From an uncultured Chloroflexota bacterium (lineage in GTDB: Bacteria; Chloroflexota; Anaerolineae; Anaerolineales; Anaerolineaceae): 64,000 nucleotides of DNA. Positions 25,850 to 33,997 of the stretch are shown piece after piece (within the stretch, counting starts at the first letter, position 1; the number at the start of each line of letters is the position of its first letter). Position numbers and translations under genes: made by a program. Under the pieces are notes generated by a model. It was not told the origin of the DNA. It did not search any database and saw nothing but the letters and a program-made list of their open reading frames with translations. Where the stretch lies: positions 22,121-86,120 of the forward strand of contig CADACE010000015.1 in NCBI GenBank assembly GCA_902786265.1, in the 5' to 3' direction.

Positions 25850-26683
25850 TTATTTATCCAGACCAAGCGCGGCCAGGTCAGCCTGTTTGCCGGCATAGAG
25901 TCCCATCGGTTCCACATGGACACCGGCGATGGTGGTCAGGTCGGTACCGTTCTGGGCATTGAAGTCTTCCTGGTAGGGGCTGTGGGCAAAGAAGTTCGCG
26001 AAGGCATCGCCGTCATTGACGATGGTGTTCGGTGTCACATAGTCGTCCACAATGGTGATATCCAACTTGATATCCTTTTCAGCAAGGATCTCTTTGGCGA
26101 TTTCCAGAACATAAGAGTGAGGATCCAGCGTGCAAAGGACCTTGATGGTCTTACCGGCCAGTGCCGCGTAATCAACGGATTCATCGAAGCCATCTGTCGG
26201 CTCTTCGACGACGGAGATCGCCTGACCCTCATAGTTATCAAAGTAATCGACAACCTTCTGGCTCAGAACGGCGGCTGCCAGTGCTTTGGCCTCATCGGTA
26301 TCCTTGTTGGCTTCCTTGACGCTGACGACGTTCACATACGGAGATTCAGCGTTTTCGTAAAGCAGAGCACTGTCCAGTTCCGCGGCAAGGGCATAGTTAC
26401 CGTTGATGATGCCATAATCCACATCAGCCAGAACATTCGGAACCATCGCGGCTTCCACTTCAACGAACTCGATACCCAGCGGGTTATCCTTGATATCAGC
26501 AACGGTTGCGGTAATGCCGGCTTCGTCATCGACATCGATCACACCATAGGCTTCCAGAAGCAATAAGGCACGGCCTTCATTTGTCGCGTCATTCGGAACA
26601 GCAATCTTGATACCTGCTGCGGAAACGGTAGTAGCGGTCAATACCAACACTGCAGCTAAAATCAATCCAAAAAGTTTTTTCAT
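25850..26683 (-). CDS. metQ: MetQ/NlpA family substrate-binding protein, circularly permuted
   Basis: 277 residues: signal peptide 1-22 (MKKLFGLILAAVLVLTATTV, then SA), no lipobox cysteine. The mature protein starts with what is normally the second half of MetQ: KIAVPNDATNEGRALLLLE (26-44), then IEFVEVEAAMVPNVLADVD, INGNYAL and SPYVNVVSVKE. After a linker (~155-177) follows what is normally the first half: TIKVLCTLDPHSYVLEIAK (179-197), DDYVTPNTIVNDGDAFANFF and HVEPMGLYAGKQADLAALG, where the protein ends. In ordinary MetQ the ..YSKKIKSLDEL segment runs directly into DG..VAVPND. The two halves are therefore swapped at that loop. It should still fold into the two-lobed binding protein for the metNI transporter; the ligand is inferred. 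Confidence 0.9.
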   Translation of the reverse strand: MKKLFGLILAAVLVLTATTVSAAGIKIAVPNDATNEGRALLLLEAYGVIDVDDEAGITATVADIKDNPLGIEFVEVEAAMVPNVLADVDYGIINGNYALAAELDSALLYENAESPYVNVVSVKEANKDTDEAKALAAAVLSQKVVDYFDNYEGQAISVVEEPTDGFDESVDYAALAGKTIKVLCTLDPHSYVLEIAKEILAEKDIKLDITIVDDYVTPNTIVNDGDAFANFFAHSPYQEDFNAQNGTDLTTIAGVHVEPMGLYAGKQADLAALGLDK

Positions 26684-26702
26684 AATCGTTTTGATCCTTT
26701 CT

Positions 26703-26721
26703 TCTTCAATTTTTTATTGAA
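26703..26721 (-). promoter_or_regulatory. hairpin in the metQ 5' untranslated region
   Basis: CTTCAAT and ATTGAAG form a small stem 20-40 bases upstream of the metQ start, next to the ribosome site (GAAAGGATC). It may influence translation or mRNA stability. Confidence 0.35.
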
Positions 26722-26779
26722 GCATGCGTGATTATAACAACCAGTCTTTTTTTTGTCCAATACAAGATTTCAATTATCA

Positions 26780-26800
26780 GATATAGGTTTTACCTATATC
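26780..26800. promoter_or_regulatory. operator-like palindrome upstream of metQ
   Basis: GATATAGGT-TTT-ACCTATATC, perfect 9-bp arms, ~100 bp upstream of the metQ start and ~70 bp past the carboxylesterase stop. It is a good candidate binding site for a dimeric regulator of metQ; the regulator is unknown. Confidence 0.5.
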
Positions 26801-26870
26801 AACATATTTGAATTATCAAACGAATATATAAGGCTGATTTTTCACCGGTCCCACACAGTGATCCATGCGG

Positions 26871-28694
26871 CTATTCCGCAGCCGGTCCCGGAACCTCAAA
26901 GCCATACATCTCATCCATGATCCCGTACAGCCCAAGATACGGTGCGTCTACTGATCTGACCGGATCATTGAATTCCAATACACAGTCATCACCGGCACTT
27001 GCTTTCCATTCAGGGAGGTTCTTATCGTTAGGGTCTCCGTTTGTGATGAAATTTCTGAAGTAAGACAGCATCATATCACTGAGAGTCCGGTCCGCATCGT
27101 TATAAAGAGCTGAGTCCTCAGGTATATTACCGTAAAGATAGACTTCTTCACCGCTGTGCCATGAACCAAGCCTGCCGTTATCCCGGGTAAAATGATAAAC
27201 ATACGAGGGAATTCCGTTCGCCAGCGCCTGACGTTCCCAGCAGTAATGACCGTAGGTAAAATAGAATACTGTATAAATATCAGCCCAGTTCTGTTTTGCT
27301 TCCGCATCGGTCGCTGCCGGATAAAGCTCCAGAACACGTGACGCGTAGGGTTCCGGGAAAAGGTACCGTACATTCCGCTCATAATTCTTCAGATTTCCCT
27401 GATTGAAGAGGATAAACGGAGCCGACTCCTCCCGATTAAACCCATGCATCTGAGCTTCCTCATTATGAATGCCTTTGGCATAGGATTCATAAGGCGTTTC
27501 CGCAAGCACATAACCGTCTACGGTCATATGGTGATGTGTGTTCATCTCAGATGCCAGCTTTTCGGCGGGTATCGCACGCAGATCCGCAATCGAAGAGGCT
27601 TTGTAGCGTTCTTTCGTATCGTTTGCGGCTGTATACGCTTCTTCCAGCAGTCTGAAAGAATGAGCCGGTTCAGGTGCTGTGACCGTGGAGCTTTCCCCGA
27701 CAACACGGCGGAACAAACCCTTCGCGAGAGGTGATGTGGATAAGGCGGATACGCAGGCAGAACCGGCTGATTCTCCCGAGATGGTCACATTGTCCGGATC
27801 ACCGCCAAACGCGGTAATGTTGTCCCGAACCCATTCCAGCGCCAGTATCTGGTCCAAGAGGCCGTAATTTCCGGTAGTCCCGTTGGGAGATTCCGCCTTG
27901 AGTTCCGGATCCGCGAAGAATCCGAAAATGCCCAGACGATAGCCAATATTCACAACGATCACGCCTTCACGCGCAAGTCCCAGACCGCTGTAATCCTGAT
28001 ACCAGGGCTGCCCGGTCTGCAGAGAACCGCCGTGGATATAAACCAGCACAGGCAGACCGGCAACATTGCCGGCAGGTTTCCAGATATTCAGATAAAGCGA
28101 GTCTTCACTGACAGGTTCGCGGTAGTTGTCTTCAAATGTGAATTTATAGTCATGATACCCGATAATTTGGGCGAGAGAGCTGTAGATCTCCGAATTCTGA
28201 ACCTGCATAGACATCGGGGCAAAGTGATCAGCGGCAAGAGTCCCGGTCCAGGGTTTCGCGGGGACAGGTTCACGCCAGCGCAGATCACCCACGGGCGGTT
28301 CCGCATAAGGAATTCCCGCATAAACCTCGACTTTGCCATCCTCCGTCAGCACACCTGTCAGGTCCCCCTGCGCGAGATGGATCACATCGGTTATCCCGCC
28401 GGTTTTACCCTGAACGGCAGGAACCGGCTTTACCGGCGGCTTTGATATCCATAAGATAATGGCAAACCAGGCTATCAAACCGGCCCACCCGATACATTTC
28501 GCCCACCAGACCGAATTGTTCAATGCCTTGACCCGCACAAATAGATACGCGCAAATCAGCACGGCACCCAGGATCCACCCGATAAGGGTATGTTTTCCCA
28601 ATTCAAGTGTCACGAAAAAAAGAAGCGATAAAATGATCAGTAATACGATCCACATAATACTCCGACTTTGTTTTGTATCAGTTTTTTGATCCAT
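26871..28694 (-). CDS. membrane-anchored type-B carboxylesterase
   Basis: 607 residues from the ATG at 28694, which has AACAGGACGATT upstream (the frame extends further but without a ribosome site). Three N-terminal membrane segments (~12-33, 37-50, 60-80: IMWIVLLIILSLLFFVTLEL and following) precede an alpha/beta-hydrolase of the carboxylesterase family: YIHGGSLQTG oxyanion loop, GYRLGIFGF, nucleophile serine in ISGESAGSACVSAL, and WHSGEEVYLYG near the end for the histidine. It hydrolyses esters, probably outside the membrane. The unusual feature is the multi-helix anchor, since most relatives are soluble or have only a signal peptide. Confidence 0.85.
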   Translation of the reverse strand: MDQKTDTKQSRSIMWIVLLIILSLLFFVTLELGKHTLIGWILGAVLICAYLFVRVKALNNSVWWAKCIGWAGLIAWFAIILWISKPPVKPVPAVQGKTGGITDVIHLAQGDLTGVLTEDGKVEVYAGIPYAEPPVGDLRWREPVPAKPWTGTLAADHFAPMSMQVQNSEIYSSLAQIIGYHDYKFTFEDNYREPVSEDSLYLNIWKPAGNVAGLPVLVYIHGGSLQTGQPWYQDYSGLGLAREGVIVVNIGYRLGIFGFFADPELKAESPNGTTGNYGLLDQILALEWVRDNITAFGGDPDNVTISGESAGSACVSALSTSPLAKGLFRRVVGESSTVTAPEPAHSFRLLEEAYTAANDTKERYKASSIADLRAIPAEKLASEMNTHHHMTVDGYVLAETPYESYAKGIHNEEAQMHGFNREESAPFILFNQGNLKNYERNVRYLFPEPYASRVLELYPAATDAEAKQNWADIYTVFYFTYGHYCWERQALANGIPSYVYHFTRDNGRLGSWHSGEEVYLYGNIPEDSALYNDADRTLSDMMLSYFRNFITNGDPNDKNLPEWKASAGDDCVLEFNDPVRSVDAPYLGLYGIMDEMYGFEVPGPAAE

Positions 28695-28717
28695 AATCGT
28701 CCTGTTTTTTATATCGG

Positions 28718-28771
28718 AAAACACCGCGGTTAAGAAATTTGACAATCTCAATCACTCCGCGGTGTTTTTTT
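28718..28771. terminator. hairpin between nitroreductase and carboxylesterase genes
   Basis: AACACCGCGG (28719-28728 region) pairs with CCGCGGTGTT (28757-28766) around a ~28-base loop. A long T-run follows on the plus strand and a shorter one on the minus strand, so it could end the nitroreductase transcript or attenuate the esterase. Confidence 0.6.
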
Positions 28772-28807
28772 ATCTGCCTGCGTGATTTATTTCTCAATGC
28801 GATTCAA

Positions 28808-29617
28808 TCACAACATATACGAAGCAATATAAAAGGTATCCTGAGGATGAAAAATACCGGGTTCTTTTATACAAAATTCAGCGGTTTTTCCCTGTTCCGA
28901 AAGGCCGAATTCAAAATGGCACATGGCAATTCCGAGATCGATTTTCTGAATATCCCAACCGTCCGCATTGACATAACCGCGGCTGCGTTTTTCATAAAAA
29001 TGTACCGAGTTTCCATCGACAATGATACGCCAGGGCTGTTTGTTTACAGCTGATGGTGCCCAGCGCACCATTTCCAACGGATCAGCCAGATACCCAGAGG
29101 TTCCGGGGGTAAGCGGATCATTAAAGGATTTTGAAAAGAATAATTTATCAAAATCTATTCGGCTGTCCGCCCTGATCCCCTTGCGCATCATAACTTCCCG
29201 AAAAGACTTTTTCTCAGCCGGATATCCGAGCGGACTGACGCAGGGCATCACTTCTTCCGAGGTAAGTTCCATCGCGCGTTCAAACGCTGGACGATCCATC
29301 GTTCCTGCTATCCAGGTGGTACCCAGCCCCAGATATTCAGCGTACAGTACGATTTTTTCAAACGTATATCCAAAAGCCTCCTCAGCATGCGGTACACGTT
29401 TCATTTTTCCGGCGATCCAGGAATCCGTACCGGAGATCACCGGAGAAGAAAGTCCGGATACTTTCGCACTTAATAAACGCCACGTTACAGGTAAACCATA
29501 CGGATTTTCAGTCTGGTTTGCATAATCCATAAGTTTCGTACCATCTTCAGACTTCAAATGATGTCCATCAAAGGTACGTACACTGCGTCTGTTACGAATT
29601 AATTCCATCCCTGTCAT
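28808..29617 (-). CDS. nitroreductase family protein
   Basis: 269 residues from the ATG at 29617 (MTGMELIRNRRSVRTFDG), preceded by GCAGGAGAGTT; upstream in-frame starts lack a ribosome site. RNRRSVRTF is the FMN-binding start of nitroreductases. The length, with two halves resembling each other (LGLGTTWIAGTMDRPAF and MVRWAPSAVNKQPWRI), fits the long TM-nitroreductase subfamily that carries both half-sites in one chain. It reduces nitro, quinone or flavin substrates with NAD(P)H in the cytoplasm; the natural substrate is unknown. It is followed in the same direction by the carboxylesterase and preceded by an aldo/keto reductase. Confidence 0.85.
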   Translation of the reverse strand: MTGMELIRNRRSVRTFDGHHLKSEDGTKLMDYANQTENPYGLPVTWRLLSAKVSGLSSPVISGTDSWIAGKMKRVPHAEEAFGYTFEKIVLYAEYLGLGTTWIAGTMDRPAFERAMELTSEEVMPCVSPLGYPAEKKSFREVMMRKGIRADSRIDFDKLFFSKSFNDPLTPGTSGYLADPLEMVRWAPSAVNKQPWRIIVDGNSVHFYEKRSRGYVNADGWDIQKIDLGIAMCHFEFGLSEQGKTAEFCIKEPGIFHPQDTFYIASYML

Positions 29618-29692
29618 TAATCTTAACTCTCCTGCTTTTTTATTTATGAGCGGAACTGCTGCACCGGGCAAAACAGTCCCTTTACCCTGATG

Positions 29693-30880
29693 TTATTTTG
29701 TCTTACGGAACATGAATTTCCGCGCAATATCGATCCCGATTTTGTAAGGGAGCGGGCGCAGAGCTTTGTCTGCTTCTTTCAGCTTTTCACGGATCGGCAG
29801 CCCCTGCGGACAATGTTTTTCACATTTGCCGCATCCGACGCATTGTGAAGCGAAAGACGGTTCCTTTGTAAGTCCCACAGTCTGAGCATACTGGAACCTG
29901 CCCTGTGTTTTTGATTCGATAAACATGGCATTATAAGCCGCGAATGTTCCGGGAATATCGACCCCTTTCGGGCAGGGCATACAATACCGGCAGCCGGTAC
30001 AGCCGACCTTCTCCGTTTCCCGGATCGCTTTTATCACCTCAGTCAGTATGGCAAAATCGTCTTCCGTGAGGTGACTGGCAGAAGCTTCAGAAGCGGTCCT
30101 GCAGTTTTCCTGAACCATTTCAAGTGAATTCATTCCCGAAAGAACTACCGTAACCTCCGGCTGGTTATAGAGCCAGCGCAGTCCCCACTCCGCGGGCGAC
30201 CAGTTTCTGCCGCTGTCTTTCATGATCTGCTTCGCTTTTTCAGGAAGCATATTGACCAGTTTTCCGCCCCGCAGCGGTTCCATAATAACAACAGGAATAC
30301 CCTTTGCCGCAGCAGCCTTTACTCCGTCAGCCCCGGCTTGTGAGAACTCATCAAAATAGTTATATTGCACCTGACAGATATCCCAATCAAAATCATTCAG
30401 GATTTTAATAAAATTATCTGTGTTGCCATGATAGGAAAACCCGATGTTGCGGATCGTACCGGAGGCTTTTTTCTCCGCGATCCATTCCATAATACCGATG
30501 CTTTTCAGCTTTTCCCACATAGCGACATCCGTCAGATGATGCATGAGATAATAGTCCACATAATCTGTCCGCAGACGGGAAAGCTCTTCATTGAAAAACC
30601 GGTCGATCGCGGAACGGCTGCTGATAAGATATTGGGGAAGCTTGGTAGCGATGTGAATTTTTTCTCTCATCCGGTTCCGCTCGAAAATTTCGCCAATCGC
30701 GGCTTCACTGCCGCCATATATATAAGCGGAATCATAATAATTGACCCCGGCATGATAAGCTTCCAACAGCTGCTTTTCAGCCGCACCCATATCAATGCGT
30801 CCGTTTTTCTTCGCAAAACGCATGCAGCCGAAGCCAAGGATGGAAAGCTTTTCACCGCTTTTATCATTTCTGTATTGCAT
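29693..30880 (-). CDS. aldo/keto reductase with C-terminal 4Fe-4S domain
   Basis: 395 residues. The N-terminal ~290 residues are an aldo/keto reductase barrel with the catalytic tetrad: Asp and Tyr in YYDSAYIYGGSE, Lys in IATKLP, His in YLMHHLTD. The C-terminus adds a ferredoxin-like module with CTGCRYCMPCPKG and CVGCGKCEKHCPQG, eight cysteines suited to two 4Fe-4S clusters, a combination common in strict anaerobes. It reduces aldehydes or ketones, with the clusters possibly linking to another electron donor. The next gene upstream, asnA, is divergent. The start is followed by MQYRNDKSGEKLSILGFGCM, a standard family beginning. Confidence 0.93.
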   Translation of the reverse strand: MQYRNDKSGEKLSILGFGCMRFAKKNGRIDMGAAEKQLLEAYHAGVNYYDSAYIYGGSEAAIGEIFERNRMREKIHIATKLPQYLISSRSAIDRFFNEELSRLRTDYVDYYLMHHLTDVAMWEKLKSIGIMEWIAEKKASGTIRNIGFSYHGNTDNFIKILNDFDWDICQVQYNYFDEFSQAGADGVKAAAAKGIPVVIMEPLRGGKLVNMLPEKAKQIMKDSGRNWSPAEWGLRWLYNQPEVTVVLSGMNSLEMVQENCRTASEASASHLTEDDFAILTEVIKAIRETEKVGCTGCRYCMPCPKGVDIPGTFAAYNAMFIESKTQGRFQYAQTVGLTKEPSFASQCVGCGKCEKHCPQGLPIREKLKEADKALRPLPYKIGIDIARKFMFRKTK

Positions 30881-31133
30881 AAAATCACCCCTTTGTCTCT
30901 CAATACCGCTTCAACTGGATATATTCTCTTGTGTTATCACAACCTTAAGCTGCCATCAATTACATTTCTGCACAATCAAACCAACCAAGGGAGATAAATC
31001 ACGATTTAATACTAATTCTATTGTATTGTAAAACCGTTTTCTGCTGTAATAAATGTGATGAAAAACCTCACGAAGGAAAACTTTTGTAGTAATATGTTTT
31101 TTGTATTTTTTCGAATCGGAAGGAAATTTTCAT

Positions 31134-32144
31134 ATGGATCATCACGTTACTATTCCTGAGGGTTATAAGCCAACGCTGGACATTTACGAGGTTCAGAGAG
31201 CCATCACCTACATAAAAGACACCTTCCAGAATCAGTTCGCCGCAAGCCTGCATCTGAAGCGTGTCACTGCCCCGTTGTTCGTCACCGAAGAATCCGGCTT
31301 GAACGATAATTTGAACGGAATCGAACGCCCGGTCAGCTTTGATATTCCGGCTATCGGCGGCGACGCGCAAATCGTTCAATCCCTGGCGAAATGGAAGCGC
31401 ATGGCGCTTGCCCGCTACAAATTTGAAGTCGGGAACGGACTTTACACTGATATGAACGCCATCCGCCGCGATGAGGCGATCGATAACATCCATTCCGTTT
31501 ATGTTGACCAGTGGGACTGGGAAAAGGTCATCACCGCCGAATCCCGCACGACGGCTTATCTGCACATCGTCGTCAAAGCCATCGTAAACGCGATCTGCAA
31601 CACGCATGAACTGCTTCGCGCGCTTTACCCGCAGCTGCACACGGAACTGTGCCGCGAGGTAACATTTGTAACATCACAGGAGCTGGAAGACCGCTGGCCG
31701 GATCTCAGCCCCAAGGAGCGGGAGAATGCCATTACCCGCGAACATAAGACCGTTTTTATCCAGGGAATCGGACGTGCGCTTAAATCCGGAACAAAACATG
31801 ACGGACGCGCCCCGGACTATGATGATTGGGATCTGAACGGTGATATTTTCTTCTGGCATGAGCCACTGAACATGGCCCTGGAGATTTCCTCCATGGGCAT
31901 CCGTGTCAGCCCGGAATCTCTCGACCGACAACTCACAGAAGCAGGATGCGATAACCGCAGAGAACTTGATTTCCACAAAAAGCTTCTCAGCGGGGAACTG
32001 CCTCTCACCATCGGAGGGGGTATCGGTCAATCCCGCCTCTGTATGCTGATCCTCGGCTGTGCCCACATCGGAGAAGTTCAGGCCAGCCTCTGGGACGCAG
32101 AAACGGAACGAGCCTGTGCCGAAGCGGGAATTAACTTGTTATAA
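31134..32144 (+). CDS. asnA: aspartate-ammonia ligase (asparagine synthetase A)
   Basis: 336 residues from the ATG at 31134, chosen for GGAAGGAAATTTT directly upstream; bacterial AsnA is ~330. Recognised by LDIYEVQRAITYIKDTF, the VTEESGLNDNLNG loop, IVQSLAKWKRMALARY, MNAIRRDE, the VYVDQWDWEKVI motif and the C-terminal GGGIGQSRLCM ATP-binding motif, all typical of this class II tRNA-synthetase-like fold. It makes asparagine from aspartate, ammonia and ATP in the cytoplasm, using free ammonia rather than glutamine, as suits ammonia-rich anaerobic habitats. A terminator follows. Confidence 0.97.
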   Translation: MDHHVTIPEGYKPTLDIYEVQRAITYIKDTFQNQFAASLHLKRVTAPLFVTEESGLNDNLNGIERPVSFDIPAIGGDAQIVQSLAKWKRMALARYKFEVGNGLYTDMNAIRRDEAIDNIHSVYVDQWDWEKVITAESRTTAYLHIVVKAIVNAICNTHELLRALYPQLHTELCREVTFVTSQELEDRWPDLSPKERENAITREHKTVFIQGIGRALKSGTKHDGRAPDYDDWDLNGDIFFWHEPLNMALEISSMGIRVSPESLDRQLTEAGCDNRRELDFHKKLLSGELPLTIGGGIGQSRLCMLILGCAHIGEVQASLWDAETERACAEAGINLL

Positions 32145-32145
32145 A

Positions 32146-32173
32146 AGTAAGAAATAAGAGAGTAAGAAATAAG
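32146..32173 (+). repeat. 13-bp tandem repeat after asnA
   Basis: AGTAAGAAATAAG occurs twice (32146-32158 and 32161-32173) directly after the asnA stop, running into the terminator stem. Confidence 0.7.
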
Positions 32174-32206
32174 GGTTGAGGTTATTACATCTTCAGCCCT
32201 TTTTTA
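32171..32206 (+). terminator. intrinsic terminator of asnA
   Basis: AAGGGTTGAG (32171-32180) pairs with TTCAGCCCTT (32192-32201), with two wobble pairs, followed by TTTTT. Confidence 0.88.
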
Positions 32207-32279
32207 TAAGTGATAAACGCTCTTTCTTCTCAGAGCTCTTGCTTTGAATTCAAATAAGCGTCATTCCTGCGAAGCGTGA

Positions 32280-32313
32280 GGACGGTTCCCCTCGTTCCTC
32301 GGGAGAACCGTCC
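32280..32313. repeat. GGACGGTTC hairpin element
   Basis: GGACGGTTC (32280-32288) and GAACCGTCC (32305-32313) form a strong stem with extra inner CCC/GGG pairs, next to GTCATTCCTGCGAAGCG. There is no U-run. The sequence resembles dispersed extragenic palindromes (GGGACGGTTC type) I have seen in other bacteria. It lies 10 bp past the PIG-L gene stop. Confidence 0.55.
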
Positions 32314-32323
32314 CCCAAAAATC

Positions 32324-32965
32324 TTATTTTCCAAAGTCCGCAACGATACGCAATATATCAAAGCCCTCCGCATACGGTCGTTCGCAAATCGCGCCGTTGC
32401 GGATGAGTGTGGCACGGGTAACTTCCGGAGAAAAGTAGTATTTTCCCTCGTAGGTTTTATAGCAGGCAAGCGCATCCAGCTTTTTTTGGACATCAGCTTC
32501 TTCAACACCGACCAGAAAATCGGGGAAAAATCCATAGCTGCTGCGGATCACATCAAAACCCAGTACCGTCCGTCCGCGGAATGCCCGCAAGGCTTCCTGA
32601 GTGAGTACACCGTGATCCTGATGGACATCCGATTTTGTGTGAACAAAGACTATATCCGGATCATCCTCACGAAGAATAGAAATCATCGCCTCCAATATTT
32701 CCTGACGATGTTCCTGAAAGCGGCGGGTTTCAAAATCGAGCACATCAACACAGGATTCGGGAACACCCAGCGACCGCATGGAAGCATAGTGCTCCGGGAT
32801 CAGATTTTGCAGCGCAGGATTTTTTTGGTTATTGGAAAAGGTTACACAGCGGATATCGGTCTTTCCCGCTATCCGCGCGATCAATGCACCGCAGCCCAAT
32901 TCAATATCATCCGGATGCGCGCCGATGAAGCACAGTTTTTTTCCGTAAAATTGCATTCCGCCCAT
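32324..32965 (-). CDS. PIG-L family deacetylase
   Basis: 213 residues. GAHPDDIELGCGALIARI near the N-terminus is the zinc-binding AHPDDE-type motif of PIG-L/LmbE deacetylases, and HTKSDVHQDHGVLTQEALRA supplies the second HxDH-type ligand. It removes an acetyl group from an N-acetylglucosamine-containing or similar sugar conjugate in the cytoplasm. Its ATG overlaps the stop of the upstream methyltransferase (TAATG, one base), so the two are translationally coupled and likely modify the same metabolite. Confidence 0.9.
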   Translation of the reverse strand: MGGMQFYGKKLCFIGAHPDDIELGCGALIARIAGKTDIRCVTFSNNQKNPALQNLIPEHYASMRSLGVPESCVDVLDFETRRFQEHRQEILEAMISILREDDPDIVFVHTKSDVHQDHGVLTQEALRAFRGRTVLGFDVIRSSYGFFPDFLVGVEEADVQKKLDALACYKTYEGKYYFSPEVTRATLIRNGAICERPYAEGFDILRIVADFGK

Positions 32966-33771
32966 TATTTTGTCCCGATAAAGCCGCCGACGACCTTGGT
33001 CATCACCAATTCACCATCCCGCTGAACGATACCGTCCGCTACACGGGTGATATCCTGAATCAGCTGTTCATATTCTTCTTTGCTGTTAAACAGGGAAGTC
33101 CATAAGCGGCGGTCTTCATCCAGAGAAGCACGCGTATAGGCGATAAACGGAGCTGCTGTTTTGAAGGTCAGCGGATTTTCGAAGATCACCGTATCAACCT
33201 TTGAGAAAGTATTTTCAATCGCCGCGTAAATCTGGCTGCTGTAACGGGAGCTGCCCGGCATCGGCGGAATCTCCTTACCGCTGGCTTCCCGAATCACGTC
33301 ATAAAAGACCTTTTTATTATCAGGCATCGGTCCGGAAGTGAACAGGCGTCCTCCGGGTTTGAGTACACGATGCATCTCGCTGATGGTATAGGGAATATCG
33401 CTCGCGTAATAGATCGCGAAACAGCAGCTCACCAGATCAAAGGTGTTGTCATCAAAAGGCAGCTGGCGATTAAAATCCAGCGGAAGAATTGTAAAAGGCT
33501 CACCCAGTTTGGTGTTTTCAAAGCGTGCCTGTTCCAGTAATTCTTCATTGACATCACCCCCGGTGATATCTGCGTCGCCGTTCAGATATTTATGGTAGGA
33601 CATCAGCTGCTTGCCGCCACCGCAGCCCACATCCAGAATTTTCATTCCCGGCTGAAGATCCAGCACTTCCAGCATCCACTGGTCGATATCCCGGCCGCCG
33701 TATTTGTTATGAATATCGATCCGCGTCAGCAGATCGTTAGTAGTCTCTTTATAATCAATTTTTTCGTTCAT
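32965..33771 (-). CDS. class I SAM-dependent methyltransferase
   Basis: 268 residues. Motif I LDVGCGGGKQLMSYH, GGDVNEELLEQARFE at strand 2, LPFDDNTFDLVSCCFAIYY at motif post-I/II and MHRVLKPGGRLF at motif III are all clear, as in UbiE/COQ5-type methyltransferases. The acceptor is unknown; coupling to the PIG-L deacetylase (1-base overlap) suggests that a small sugar-containing compound is processed by both. The upstream 226 bp hold a TATAAT on the minus strand at 33917-33912. Confidence 0.9.
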   Translation of the reverse strand: MNEKIDYKETTNDLLTRIDIHNKYGGRDIDQWMLEVLDLQPGMKILDVGCGGGKQLMSYHKYLNGDADITGGDVNEELLEQARFENTKLGEPFTILPLDFNRQLPFDDNTFDLVSCCFAIYYASDIPYTISEMHRVLKPGGRLFTSGPMPDNKKVFYDVIREASGKEIPPMPGSSRYSSQIYAAIENTFSKVDTVIFENPLTFKTAAPFIAYTRASLDEDRRLWTSLFNSKEEYEQLIQDITRVADGIVQRDGELVMTKVVGGFIGTK

Positions 33772-33997
33772 TCTTATTTTCTCCCTGCCTGTTGGTAGTT
33801 AATGTTCAGAGGCTCTCTTTGTATGAAAGGCCTGGTATGCGGTTCCGGCATGCCGGTTAGTTGACAGCATCAGAGCTGACCGCGCGCACTCCGATCTGAA
33901 CAGTTACCGTTATTATAACAAATAATAACAGTCGGGCTCCAAAGATGTTTATTTTTCGGAGACATTCATCCCTTTCTTTCGCTTATTCCTCAACAGT

